Source of the DNA: Roseomonas sp. E05
GTDB lineage: Bacteria > Pseudomonadota > Alphaproteobacteria > Acetobacterales > Acetobacteraceae
NCBI RefSeq assembly: GCF_030063475.1
Contig: NZ_JASIRT010000021.1
Coordinates: 16,155 to 80,154, forward strand
DNA: 64,000 nt
Direction of reading: 5' to 3'
In this document: positions 38,249 to 45,882 of the stretch, one piece after another
How positions within the stretch are numbered: the first letter of the stretch is position 1
How the letters are laid out: each line of letters begins with the position of its first letter
Made by a program: the position numbers and the translations under genes
The notes under the pieces: model-generated
What the model was told of the DNA's origin: nothing
Database searches by the model: none
What the model saw: the letters and a program-made list of their open reading frames with translations, nothing else

Positions 38249-38881
38249 TCAGTGGCGGGCGGCGCGGACGACCGAGGCGATGTCCGGCATGAACCTGGGC
38301 GAGGTGGCGGCGGCCAGCACCGTGAGGTCGTTGAGGCCGACGCCGCAGAACAGCTGGAGTCCCTCCGCCGGAGTGACGTCGGGGTCGAAGAGTTCCATCG
38401 AGAGCTTCCGCTTGGCCCACCGCGTCCAGCGTTCGTCGGCCGCCGGGCTATCGGTCCAGCGGCCTTCCATGATGGCCGTCCAGTCGGTCCGGGTGCGCCG
38501 CGCCTTGCCGAGCCTGCGCATCCCGAAGGGGAGGCAACGGACCGGTCCGGCGCCGTCCCGCCGGACCGAGCGGGTCCAGACGCTGCCGTCGCGCAGCGTG
38601 CCCGCGAGGATGCCGCGGCGTTCACCGCCGAGCCAGGCGCACTCGACCCAGACCTTGCCGAACGGCTCCAGCCCGGCCAGCAGCGGGAAGGAGACGCCCG
38701 CAGGTGCGTGGCACAGCCTGATGATGGCCGCCGTGGCCTGCGGCTTGGGCGCGACGTAGCCCACGACACCAGCGGCGAGGAGGCGGGCAGTGCTGCCCAG
38801 CAGGCCCGGCTCGTCCACCTGGCCAAGCAGCTCCTTGTGGAGCGGGAAGAAATCTGCGGGAACTTCGGAAGTCGTGCGCAT
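38249..38881 (-). CDS. Hypothetical protein D of minus-strand block
   Basis: A 210-residue protein with a GAGGAGAG ribosome-binding site before the ATG at 38881. It has a helical N-terminus (FFPLHKELLGQVDEPGLLG), a basic middle (FGMRRLGKARRTRTDW) and a C-terminal helix. There is no known family. The longer frame upstream of 38881 is not supported. Confidence 0.58.
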   Translation of the reverse strand: MRTTSEVPADFFPLHKELLGQVDEPGLLGSTARLLAAGVVGYVAPKPQATAAIIRLCHAPAGVSFPLLAGLEPFGKVWVECAWLGGERRGILAGTLRDGSVWTRSVRRDGAGPVRCLPFGMRRLGKARRTRTDWTAIMEGRWTDSPAADERWTRWAKRKLSMELFDPDVTPAEGLQLFCGVGLNDLTVLAAATSPRFMPDIASVVRAARH

Positions 38882-39246
38882 GCGGCTCTCCTCTTCGCTG
38901 CGCGGCATTCGATGTGCGCGAGGAGGGCATGGCTTCAGGCGTTCACAGGCGCTCCCGAGGGAGGCGGCTGCGTGGACCTGAGATTGTAAAAGTCCCTCTC
39001 GCGCGGCAAAGAACGACGACGGGCACCCGGGTGGGGTGCTGGTCGTCAGGCCGCGGCTATGAGGGTACGGTTCATGGCGCGGCTTATGGCCCCGCCTCAC
39101 CTGCTTTGTCGATCGGTTTTTTGTGTCGGCGCCGAGATTTTTTTGGCGGCAAGGATTGCCCGCTCCGAATTCTTGAGCCGAACACATGCTCCAAGGAAAG
39201 CATGCGTCGGTGAACGCGGCAGCACCGCTTCCGCGCGCCCCCAACG
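38882..39246. other. Intergenic region with A/T runs
   Basis: This is a 365-base gap inside the minus-strand block. It contains a GGCGCC palindrome followed by a T7 run near 39138-39151 and another T6 run near 39118, both oriented like plus-strand terminators although no plus-strand gene ends here. No gene was found. Confidence 0.4.
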
Positions 39247-39459
39247 TCAGCGACACCTCGTATCCAACCAGGACAGCACTTCGAGGAGCGGCTGCTGGAC
39301 CTGGACCACGCGCCCTCCGGGCAGGAGGAGGACGGTCCCGGTGTCGGTCTCGCACGCGGCCACCACGGCGGTCGCGGACAGAGCCTGCAAGTTGCCGTCC
39401 AGATCACGCAGCAGGACGAAGCGCCCGAACCTCTGACCTTCCTCGATCTCCATGCCCAT
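39247..39459 (-). CDS. Hypothetical protein E of minus-strand block
   Basis: A 70-residue protein; starts at 39459 or 39453 (two ATGs two codons apart) both follow GGGAAGG, and the second has the better spacing. The sequence reads as an all-beta small domain (FGRFVLLRDLDGNLQAL then TGTVLLLPGGRVVQV). No family is recognised. Confidence 0.45.
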   Translation of the reverse strand: MGMEIEEGQRFGRFVLLRDLDGNLQALSATAVVAACETDTGTVLLLPGGRVVQVQQPLLEVLSWLDTRCR

Positions 39460-39496
39460 CGCCTTCCCAGATGCCGGACCTGCGTCCGGTGGCGGC

Positions 39497-39862
39497 TCAG
39501 TTCTCCCTGCCGCGCCCGGCCGCCTGGCCAAGCACGTAGAGCCTGGACAGCGTGCGGGCCCAACCGGCCGTGGTGTCGATGGCCCAGATCTCCGTGGTGC
39601 GGATCGGCCCGTCACCCAGGTGGGGATGGCCCGTGCCCAACCCGACCAGCGACACCATGGATCTCGTGGCGAGGGTCCACTGGTCGATCACCGGCGCCTG
39701 GTCGATCTCGGCCACGGGAGGGTACACGCCCGCTGCCATGTACCGGAGGTCCGCGGCGAGGCGTTCCAGACGGACGGCCTCGGCGATGAGGTAAGGACGC
39801 GCGTGCGCGAGCCCACGGTCGAGCATGATCATCTTGGTGACGCTCTCCAGGAATGTGGACAT
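39497..39862 (-). CDS. Hypothetical protein F, first gene of minus-strand block
   Basis: A 121-residue protein, mostly helical (ARPYLIAEAVRLERLAADLRYMAAGVY). It lies 37 bases before gene E. The conserved motif at 40047-40069 is 185 bases upstream, a distance close to that seen for the AAA/M41 protease gene. The function is unknown. Confidence 0.48.
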   Translation of the reverse strand: MSTFLESVTKMIMLDRGLAHARPYLIAEAVRLERLAADLRYMAAGVYPPVAEIDQAPVIDQWTLATRSMVSLVGLGTGHPHLGDGPIRTTEIWAIDTTAGWARTLSRLYVLGQAAGRGREN

Positions 39863-40340
39863 GTGGAGACCGCAAGCCGCGGCCAGGAGCTCAGGCGGAC
39901 CGGGCGACCGCTATTCGGCGCCATGACCAGCCGAGCGCCAAGCCACCGTCACGAGCGGCGGCGGCGCCTCGCCTGACAGGGGTGGTGGTGGTGTGGGACG
40001 GGCTCATGGGCCGCACTATCAACCACCGGCCGTGACAGTCCGAGTCATTCTTTTGCCGAAATCGTTTGCTGCATGCGTCTGACGCCTTGCGGGTATCGGT
40101 ATCAAGAGCAACCGGGCGCCTCCCGCAACAGTAGCTGATAATAGACAAAAGACCCATAAAAATGATTCGACTTTGCATCTTTTGTCTCGTCAACCTCGAA
40201 TCGCGCCTCAGTGGCGCCGGAGCAGGGAGGCGGTCGTGCGTGAATGCGAACGATGGATCTCGTCGGCGTGGTGCGGCGATCCGGGAATGCCTAATCCGGA
40301 AGACATGTCTGCTTGGCAGCCCAGCCGACCTAGGCGGCCA
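39863..40340. other. Intergenic region upstream of the AbiE pair
   Basis: This 478-base gap holds the motif at 40047-40069 and may hold remnants of the missing N-terminal winged helix of the AbiEi-like gene. In-frame codons extend to 40173, but the translation is not helix-turn-helix-like. The section at 40110-40200 is richer in A+T. Confidence 0.4.
40047..40069. promoter_or_regulatory. Shared 23-base upstream motif, copy 2
   Basis: ATTCTTTTGCCGAAATCGTT (plus TGC) matches the sequence at 33929-33951 with two single-base gaps. It lies 185 bases upstream of hypothetical gene F, nearly the same spacing as copy 1 has to its gene. It may bind the same regulator. Confidence 0.4.
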
Positions 40341-40787
40341 ATGGCAGACACCAGACTGGTCGAGACCAGCCGCCGCGCTCCTCGGGCCGTGCTCTGCCTC
40401 TCCACCGCCGCCTATCTGTGTGGCTTGGCATCCACGGCGCCGACGAAGTTCTGGCTCGCCCTGCCGCAGGGCGCGAACGCTGTAAAGGTGGAGGCCGTCG
40501 AGCACCGGTGGATCCGCTGGAGCTACGCGGGCGCTTTCACCGTCGGCATCGTGGAGGCCGCCATCGAGGGTGTCACGGTCCGGTGGACCGGACCTTCCCG
40601 CACCGTCGTGGACCTGGTCCGCTACGCCCGCCACCTCCGCAGCCTGCGCCCGGGGGTGGAGGCTGCGCGCCGCTACGTCGAGGCGGGTGGCCACCCCGAC
40701 GAACTGCTGGCGGTCGCAAACGAGGTGCACGCGCCAGCGGCGGCCCTGGAGAGCATCACCATGCTAACGATGCTGCTGAAGGAATAG
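40341..40787 (+). CDS. AbiEi-like antitoxin lacking the winged helix
   Basis: A 148-residue protein that aligns with residues of the orphan AbiEi at 35409 from VACLLSAAHLTGL onward (here VLCLSTAAYLCGL). WIRWSYAGAFTVGIVEAAIEGV and GPSRTVVDLVRYARHLRSLRP follow. The N-terminal DNA-binding domain normally present in AbiEi is missing. An in-frame ATG at 40173 exists, but its extra 56 residues do not look like a helix-turn-helix. It lies four bases before the AbiEii-like gene, as in a type IV toxin-antitoxin pair. Autorepression is likely lost. Confidence 0.65.
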   Translation: MADTRLVETSRRAPRAVLCLSTAAYLCGLASTAPTKFWLALPQGANAVKVEAVEHRWIRWSYAGAFTVGIVEAAIEGVTVRWTGPSRTVVDLVRYARHLRSLRPGVEAARRYVEAGGHPDELLAVANEVHAPAAALESITMLTMLLKE

Positions 40788-40791
40788 CGAG

Positions 40792-41796
40792 GTGGGCGAT
40801 CCCGATGCGCAGTCCGGCTGGTCGACCCACCGCCGCGACCTGCGCGCCGTTGCCCGCATTTTGGATGCGCTGGCCGGATCGGGGCCGCGGGACACCGTGG
40901 CGGTCAGGGGCGCCTGGTGCTTCCAGTGCTGGTTCGGGCGGATGCCCAGGCTGACGCGGGGCCTGGACCTGGCCATGATCCCGTCAGTCGACGAGATGGC
41001 GCCGACGGCTCGAAACGTCCTGGCGGGGCTGATGGCCCGTGACATCGGTGTCGGCGAACCGCGGGTGGCCGGGGATGGCTGGACGGCCCGCACGACAGCC
41101 GATCTCCGCATCCTCTGCGGTGACAAGTGGGTGCCCGTCCATGTCTCGGTTGCCCACGATGTCGCCGACCACCGGCACGTTGAATTCCTGAGGGCGCCCA
41201 CATGCAACGGTGCCACCGCCTGCCTCGTGCCTTGCCTGACGCGGGACTGGCTCGTGGCGGAGAAGGCGGCGCTGCTGGTCACCTACGGGCCGGACCATAC
41301 ACGCCTCCAGGACATCTTCGACATCTGCGTCCTGCAAGCATGCGCCAGCTTCGAGGCCACGGCGCTGGCCAGCGTGTTCGCCCGCGTCTTCTCCGGACGG
41401 GACGCCGCCACGATGCTGCGCCGATCTGACGGGTACTGGGAAGCGGCGTTGGATCGGCGACGCCTTGGACGCGCGCAGTTCCAAATGTGGGAAGCCATCG
41501 CGGGTAGCGCCGAGGGAGCGCATTCCGTGCCAGGCCTGCCGCAGGCGCTGGACCAGGTGGCCGACTTCCTCCTTCCCTTGCTCGAGCAGCTGCGCGCCCA
41601 GCGGCAGCCTTCCGGATCGTGGCGGAGCACTTCCGGTTGGGTGCGGCAGCATCGACAAGACTGGTGTGGCGACCTCAGGCAGCTGTCGCTGCTGGCGCAG
41701 CTCCGGACGCCGCGCGCTAGGCAGGTGGGCCCGGCACGAGTCGGAATCGGGAGCCCTGGCGCAGCCGCCCACCTGCGGAAGCGGCATGCGACATGA
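40792..41796 (+). CDS. AbiEii-like nucleotidyltransferase toxin, possibly degenerate
   Basis: A 334-residue protein beginning at a GTG four bases after the AbiEi-like gene. VRGAWCFQCWFGRMPRLTRGLDLAMIP occupies the place of the nucleotidyltransferase core of AbiEii (DUF1814), where the family has a Gly-Gly/Ser pair followed by Asp-hydrophobic-Asp. Here the first acidic residue appears to be glycine (GLDLA), so activity may be impaired. A C-terminal helical region follows with LVPCLTRDWLVAEKAALLVTYG, typical of the family. AbiEii toxins modify tRNA or nucleotides during phage infection. Confidence 0.62.
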   Translation: MGDPDAQSGWSTHRRDLRAVARILDALAGSGPRDTVAVRGAWCFQCWFGRMPRLTRGLDLAMIPSVDEMAPTARNVLAGLMARDIGVGEPRVAGDGWTARTTADLRILCGDKWVPVHVSVAHDVADHRHVEFLRAPTCNGATACLVPCLTRDWLVAEKAALLVTYGPDHTRLQDIFDICVLQACASFEATALASVFARVFSGRDAATMLRRSDGYWEAALDRRRLGRAQFQMWEAIAGSAEGAHSVPGLPQALDQVADFLLPLLEQLRAQRQPSGSWRSTSGWVRQHRQDWCGDLRQLSLLAQLRTPRARQVGPARVGIGSPGAAAHLRKRHAT

Positions 41797-42147
41797 CCGC
41801 CATCGCGAAAAAAAGCGCGGGCTCGGCAAAAAAGGCCCTGGTCAAAGCGCGCGTCGCGTGTGAAAAGGCCGCCATGACGCAACCGTCCGACATCGATGTC
41901 GTGAGCGCCTGGGGCACTGCTCCGGCGGATGTCGCGTCCACTCCCCTCCTCCGCCTGATATCGCGCACCTAACGCCGAGCCGCGTTCGCGGCTTGTCGGT
42001 TCCGCGCTCTCACTAGGTCGCCCCCTCGAGAAGCGGGCGTGCATGCGTCGTCCCTCGACGTCCGCATGCACGCCCCGCTCCCGGGACCGGTCGACATGGT
42101 CATCCGATGTCAGGACTTTGCCCCGTAGCGGGCGATGAGGAGGCCGC
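41797..42147. mobile_element. Candidate right-end region of the Tn7-like element
   Basis: This 351-base non-coding stretch lies directly upstream of tnsA, where Tn7-like elements have their right end. It contains A-runs near 41809 and 41846, three spaced repeats (GATGTCGTG at 41895, GATGTCGCG at 41928, GATATCGCG at 41957; 29-33 bases apart), a related GATGTCAGG at 42106, and an inverted repeat at 42033-42078. TnsB-binding sites in ends are usually short repeats in such an array. The exact terminus could not be fixed because the other end is outside the window. Confidence 0.4.
42033..42078. repeat. Inverted repeat upstream of tnsA
   Basis: GCGGGCGTGCATGCG (42033-42047) pairs with CGCATGCACGCC-C-CGC (42063-42078), with one extra base in the second arm and a 15-base loop. 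It sits about 70 bases before the tnsA start. It may be a transposase-binding or autoregulatory site. Confidence 0.6.
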
Positions 42148-42942
42148 ATGTTCGAGCACATCGACGTCTGCGTACGACCGGCTGTCACGGGTTCCGTTGC
42201 CAGGAGCATCGACCTGTCCGGCGGGCGCGTATCGCCCAGCGAAGCGCAGTCGCTCGTGCGGCGTGCCATCGCGATGCACGGGACTGCCCGACGCACCGCC
42301 AGCGCATCGCACCGGGCCATCGTGAACCAGTTCCCGAGCAACAAGATGAAGGCATGCTTCGCAGCCGAGTCCAAAGCGGAGGCGTCGGTCCTGGTGCTGG
42401 CCGATGTGCTGGAGCCCGTCCGGGCGTTTCGCCCGCAGGCGATTGCCATCCAGTTCAACCACGATGGGCGCAGGTGCACCGCATACCCCGACGTCGCGGT
42501 CGAGACGACGCGAGGCCAGGTCGAGTTCTGGGAGTGCAAGGGTGACCGCGAACTGAGCGCCGTGGCCAACGCTCGCCTGAAATCCTTGGGCCGGGTCCTC
42601 GGCGCCGCGGGAATCACGTACCGCATCGTCAGGCCGGACTGGAGCCGTCGGGAGCCGCGGGCTTCGAACGCCAACCGCATCTGGCGCCTCGCTGACTACC
42701 CGCTGATTCCGGAGCAGGTGCGCGTCACCTTGGATGCGTTGCGCGACGGCGCCGCCACGCTTGGCGAACTGGGGCGGCTGACCGGCGTCCCTCGCCCTCA
42801 CCTGCTCGCGATAGTCGCGCACGGGGTCTTCGCCCTGAACATCGCCTCGTCCCCTATCGGGGACCACTCACCGGTTCGCAACATCCACCAGCATGCCACC
42901 TCCGGTGGCTGCGGCGCCTCCAAGGGACAGGATTTCCAATGA
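42148..42942 (+). CDS. tnsA: TnsA-like transposon endonuclease
   Basis: A 264-residue protein with the restriction-endonuclease-like core that cuts the 5' ends of a Tn7-type element. Catalytic residues are visible: a glutamate in AAESKAEAS (E74 or E78), the aspartate in AYPDVAVE (D115) and the lysine in WECKGD (K131). The order and spacing match TnsA. A C-terminal winged-helix segment (DGAATLGELGRLTGVPRPH) follows. GAGGAGG sits five bases before the ATG. It is the first of five overlapping plus-strand genes. With TnsB it would give cut-and-paste transposition. Confidence 0.82.
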   Translation: MFEHIDVCVRPAVTGSVARSIDLSGGRVSPSEAQSLVRRAIAMHGTARRTASASHRAIVNQFPSNKMKACFAAESKAEASVLVLADVLEPVRAFRPQAIAIQFNHDGRRCTAYPDVAVETTRGQVEFWECKGDRELSAVANARLKSLGRVLGAAGITYRIVRPDWSRREPRASNANRIWRLADYPLIPEQVRVTLDALRDGAATLGELGRLTGVPRPHLLAIVAHGVFALNIASSPIGDHSPVRNIHQHATSGGCGASKGQDFQ

Positions 42943-43045
42943 GCAACCACAGCACGCGCCACGGCCGAATACCCGGACCACCGGGTGGTTTGTCCGCCTC
43001 GCCTCGAGCCTTGAGAGACACCGCGCCTGCCGAAAGGTCCCGCGA

Positions 43046-43741
43046 ATGCTGCACTCCTCCGTCCCCGCGAACACGGGGACCTCCGAGCCTGAAGAGGCTC
43101 ACCCCGTCTTCGTCCGCCGCTGCGCCCACCGCGGCCTGAACGCCCGCGCGCCCAGCGAGAAGCTTGGCCGCACCGTGTCCTGGACGACGACGGCGCAGGG
43201 GTTCCTTGTCAACTTGATGGAGGTGACGCACAGCGTCGTCCACTATCAGCCTTGGGCCCACCCCGTGACCATCCGGGCCGGTTGGGGCGAACCCTTCGAG
43301 TACTGGCCCGCCCTCGGCGTGACCGGCGCCACCGGGCGCCGCATCGCCATTGACATCGTCTACGAAAGGGACGGGAAGGAACGCGAATCCTTGGGGTTCG
43401 AGCGTCTCCTTGAAGCCGCCCTTGCTTCGCAGGGCGTCCAGCTCACCGCGATGAGCGAGGAGGCCCTCGTCACCGACCCCAGGACCGCGGTCGCGCGCTC
43501 GATGGCCCGTTACGTGGGCGTCCCGGTGACCGAGGCAAGCGTGGCACGTCTCCGGCAGGTCCTGGCCGCGAACGGTGGCTCGGCGACGCTTGCCCAGCTC
43601 CGCGCCTCCGCCCCGGAGGACAACGAGATCGTTGCGGTCGGGTGCGTTCTTGGGATGCGCCGTCGCCTCCGGCTGGACGTCAGCAAAAAGGGCCTCGACT
43701 TCTCGTCGGTGACCCTGGTGCCGCAGGGGGAGGATGCCTGA
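43046..43741 (+). CDS. Probable inactive TnsA-like partner subunit
   Basis: A 231-residue protein between tnsA and tnsB. It echoes the TnsA layout: SEKLGRTVSWTTTAQGFLVNLMEVTHSVVHYQPW, then FEYWPALGV where active TnsA has Pro-Asp, then RRIAIDIVYERDGKE and a C-terminal winged-helix part (GGSATLAQLRASAPEDNEI). The catalytic aspartate appears replaced by alanine. The start at 43046 has AAAGG at good spacing; a longer frame from 42893 would overlap tnsA. Its stop overlaps the tnsB start (TGATG). I infer a heteromeric TnsA in which this is a structural subunit. Confidence 0.55.
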   Translation: MLHSSVPANTGTSEPEEAHPVFVRRCAHRGLNARAPSEKLGRTVSWTTTAQGFLVNLMEVTHSVVHYQPWAHPVTIRAGWGEPFEYWPALGVTGATGRRIAIDIVYERDGKERESLGFERLLEAALASQGVQLTAMSEEALVTDPRTAVARSMARYVGVPVTEASVARLRQVLAANGGSATLAQLRASAPEDNEIVAVGCVLGMRRRLRLDVSKKGLDFSSVTLVPQGEDA

Positions 43742-45882
43742 TGCCGTCCTTCGCGGTCATCCCCAATCAGAAGTTCATCCTCTCCGGCCAGGTCGTGACC
43801 TTCCGGAAGAGGGCACGCGACCTCGAACAGACCTACGTCTTCGAGGACGACAACGGCCTGCCCTGCACGCTGTCGCATGCGGAGTTCGCAAAGGCGCGCG
43901 CCGAGAACCGGCTGCGCGACTGGAGCCCGGTCTCCACTGCGTCGCGTGGGAACGGCGAGGTCGTCAAGCGCGCACGCGTCACCTTCGAGAGCGCGTGCGA
44001 GCGGGACAGGTTCATGGCGGAGCGCGCCAACGAGTACATCCTCGAATGGACCAGGGACCGTTCAGTCCCGCGCACCGCCCGAAGCCTGAACCTCCTGTGC
44101 CAGAGGGTTCACGAACGTCGCGCAGCGCGGGCTGAGGTGGAGAAGCGACACGAACCGAAGTGCATGTCGGGCAGCCGCCTCGTCCAGCTCATCCGCCGGT
44201 GGCGGAACGGCGGCGAGGTGATCGACGCCGTCGTCCCGCAGACCGAGCACAGGGGCAACTACGTGCACCGTCTGAGCGCCACCGTCCGGGACGTCATGTG
44301 GGAAGCCACGGATGACATCTACCTGGTCCTGCACGGCACGAAGGTCGCGGGCCTGCACCGCGAGATCGTCAAGCGGGTCAAGTTCCTGAATCGGAGCAGG
44401 CCGCCGGAGCTGCGCATTACTCCGCCGAGCTACGACGCCGTGCTGCGCCACGCGGGTTCCATCTGCGCCTTCACGCGCGTGTTCTGCCGCGAGGGCGCAC
44501 AGGCGGCGCGCCAGCAGTTCCGGCTCGTCCAGGGCAGCTGGCACACGACCCACGCCAACCAAGTGTGGGAAATCGACGACACCCGCGCCGACATCATGTG
44601 CCTCAGCGAGGACGGCAAGACCGTCATCGGGCGCCCGTGGCTGACCCTGGTCATCGACCGGCACACCCGCATGATCATGTCGTTTGTGCTCTCGTTCTCG
44701 CCGCCCGACACCGAGACGGCGCTGGAGGCAGTGCGGCTCGCCATCCTGCCCAAGGATTGCTTCCCCGGGCTGCCCGACGGCTACGCGGTGCTGTGGCTCG
44801 CGTCGAACCGGCCGGACGTCATCCATGTCGACCACGGCAAGGCGTACAACTCCGCCGCCTTCAAGGCGGGCGTGGCCCGGATGGGCATCCGCCACGAGAC
44901 CATGCCGCTGCTCAAGGCGTGGATGAAGGGCACCGTGGAGCGGGCGATCGGAACGTTGACCCGCGAGGTCTTCCACACCACGCCGGGTACCACCTATTCG
45001 AAGACCCTCGAGCGGCAGGATGGGGACGCGGCGCCGGAGCTCCTGGCTGAAGCGACCCTTTTGGACGTCCGGGAGAAGCTCGTCCATTGGCTCGTGAACG
45101 ACTACTCGAGGCGCCACCACCGAGGCATCGACAACACGCCCCTCCGCCTGTGGATGCACAGCATCGAGCACCACGAGCAACGGGTGCCGCTGACACGTGA
45201 AGCTGTCGAGGTTGCCACTTCCCTGTCCGTCGGCCGCATGGTGCGCAACGGCGGCATCGTGGTGGACAAGCTGCGGTACCTGACCGCCGAGGGCCTCGGG
45301 ATGGAGATGCTCGCCAAGTCGAGGGAGGACCGCGAGGTGCTGGTGCGGCGCGACCCTTCGGACCTGACCGTCATCAAGTTTCTGGACGCTCGGGTGACCG
45401 ACCCCGAGCGCGAGGACTGGCACACCGCGACGATCTGCAAGGAACACATGGCCAAGGTGAAGGGCCGCACCCTCGAGGAGTACCGCCTGGCCAAGACGAT
45501 GCGGGTGCTCAACCCCGAGAAGTTCGGCGACGACAGCGAGGGGTGGGAGGCGACCTACGAGGCTGTCGGAGTGGAGCTGCACCGCAAGGCCGGGAGCAGG
45601 CTCGGCCGTGATCGCGTAGCCGCCGAGGCCTCGCACCAGCGCATCATGCGCCAGACCAAGGAGATCGTGGAGCGCGAGCGGCGGGTGGCGGAGCCGCGGC
45701 AGCAGCACCAGGACCTGCTGGAGCAGGTGGAGGAGGCTCTCGGCATCCCCGCCGAAGCACCGACGTCGAATGCCTCGGCGGCTCCGCCGCTCAACTCCCC
45801 GCCTGCGGTTGAGGACGACATGGACGAACTGCGCAGGCTGCATGGATTGGGTGCCCGCCCCCGCGATGAGGAGACCGAGTGA
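43741..45882 (+). CDS. tnsB: TnsB-like DDE transposase
   Basis: A 713-residue retroviral-integrase-family transposase that cuts and joins the 3' ends. The DDE triad is visible: D near residue 280 (VWEIDDTRADIM), D near 363 (VIHVDHGKAYN) and E near 399 (KGTVERAIGTLTRE). N-terminal DNA-binding regions occupy residues 1-250, and a Mu-type C-terminal domain (RRHHRGIDNTPLRLW) and an acidic/Pro tail follow. The tail probably contacts TnsC. It overlaps the preceding and following genes by one base each. Confidence 0.9.
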   Translation: MPSFAVIPNQKFILSGQVVTFRKRARDLEQTYVFEDDNGLPCTLSHAEFAKARAENRLRDWSPVSTASRGNGEVVKRARVTFESACERDRFMAERANEYILEWTRDRSVPRTARSLNLLCQRVHERRAARAEVEKRHEPKCMSGSRLVQLIRRWRNGGEVIDAVVPQTEHRGNYVHRLSATVRDVMWEATDDIYLVLHGTKVAGLHREIVKRVKFLNRSRPPELRITPPSYDAVLRHAGSICAFTRVFCREGAQAARQQFRLVQGSWHTTHANQVWEIDDTRADIMCLSEDGKTVIGRPWLTLVIDRHTRMIMSFVLSFSPPDTETALEAVRLAILPKDCFPGLPDGYAVLWLASNRPDVIHVDHGKAYNSAAFKAGVARMGIRHETMPLLKAWMKGTVERAIGTLTREVFHTTPGTTYSKTLERQDGDAAPELLAEATLLDVREKLVHWLVNDYSRRHHRGIDNTPLRLWMHSIEHHEQRVPLTREAVEVATSLSVGRMVRNGGIVVDKLRYLTAEGLGMEMLAKSREDREVLVRRDPSDLTVIKFLDARVTDPEREDWHTATICKEHMAKVKGRTLEEYRLAKTMRVLNPEKFGDDSEGWEATYEAVGVELHRKAGSRLGRDRVAAEASHQRIMRQTKEIVERERRVAEPRQQHQDLLEQVEEALGIPAEAPTSNASAAPPLNSPPAVEDDMDELRRLHGLGARPRDEETE

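Noticed and set aside
37279..38826. 515-codon minus-strand frame through the unknown block
   Set aside because: It is Arg/Ser/Pro-rich with no internal start signal, and it overlaps smaller frames that have good ribosome-binding sites.
44062..45843. Long minus-strand frame opposite tnsB
   Set aside because: It is antisense to a transposase with a visible DDE triad. Its composition is typical of GC-driven shadow frames.
45879..45881. GTG start for tnsC three bases before the ATG
   Set aside because: The ATG at 45882 gives the same TGATG overlap as seen at tnsB and has the better ribosome-binding spacing.
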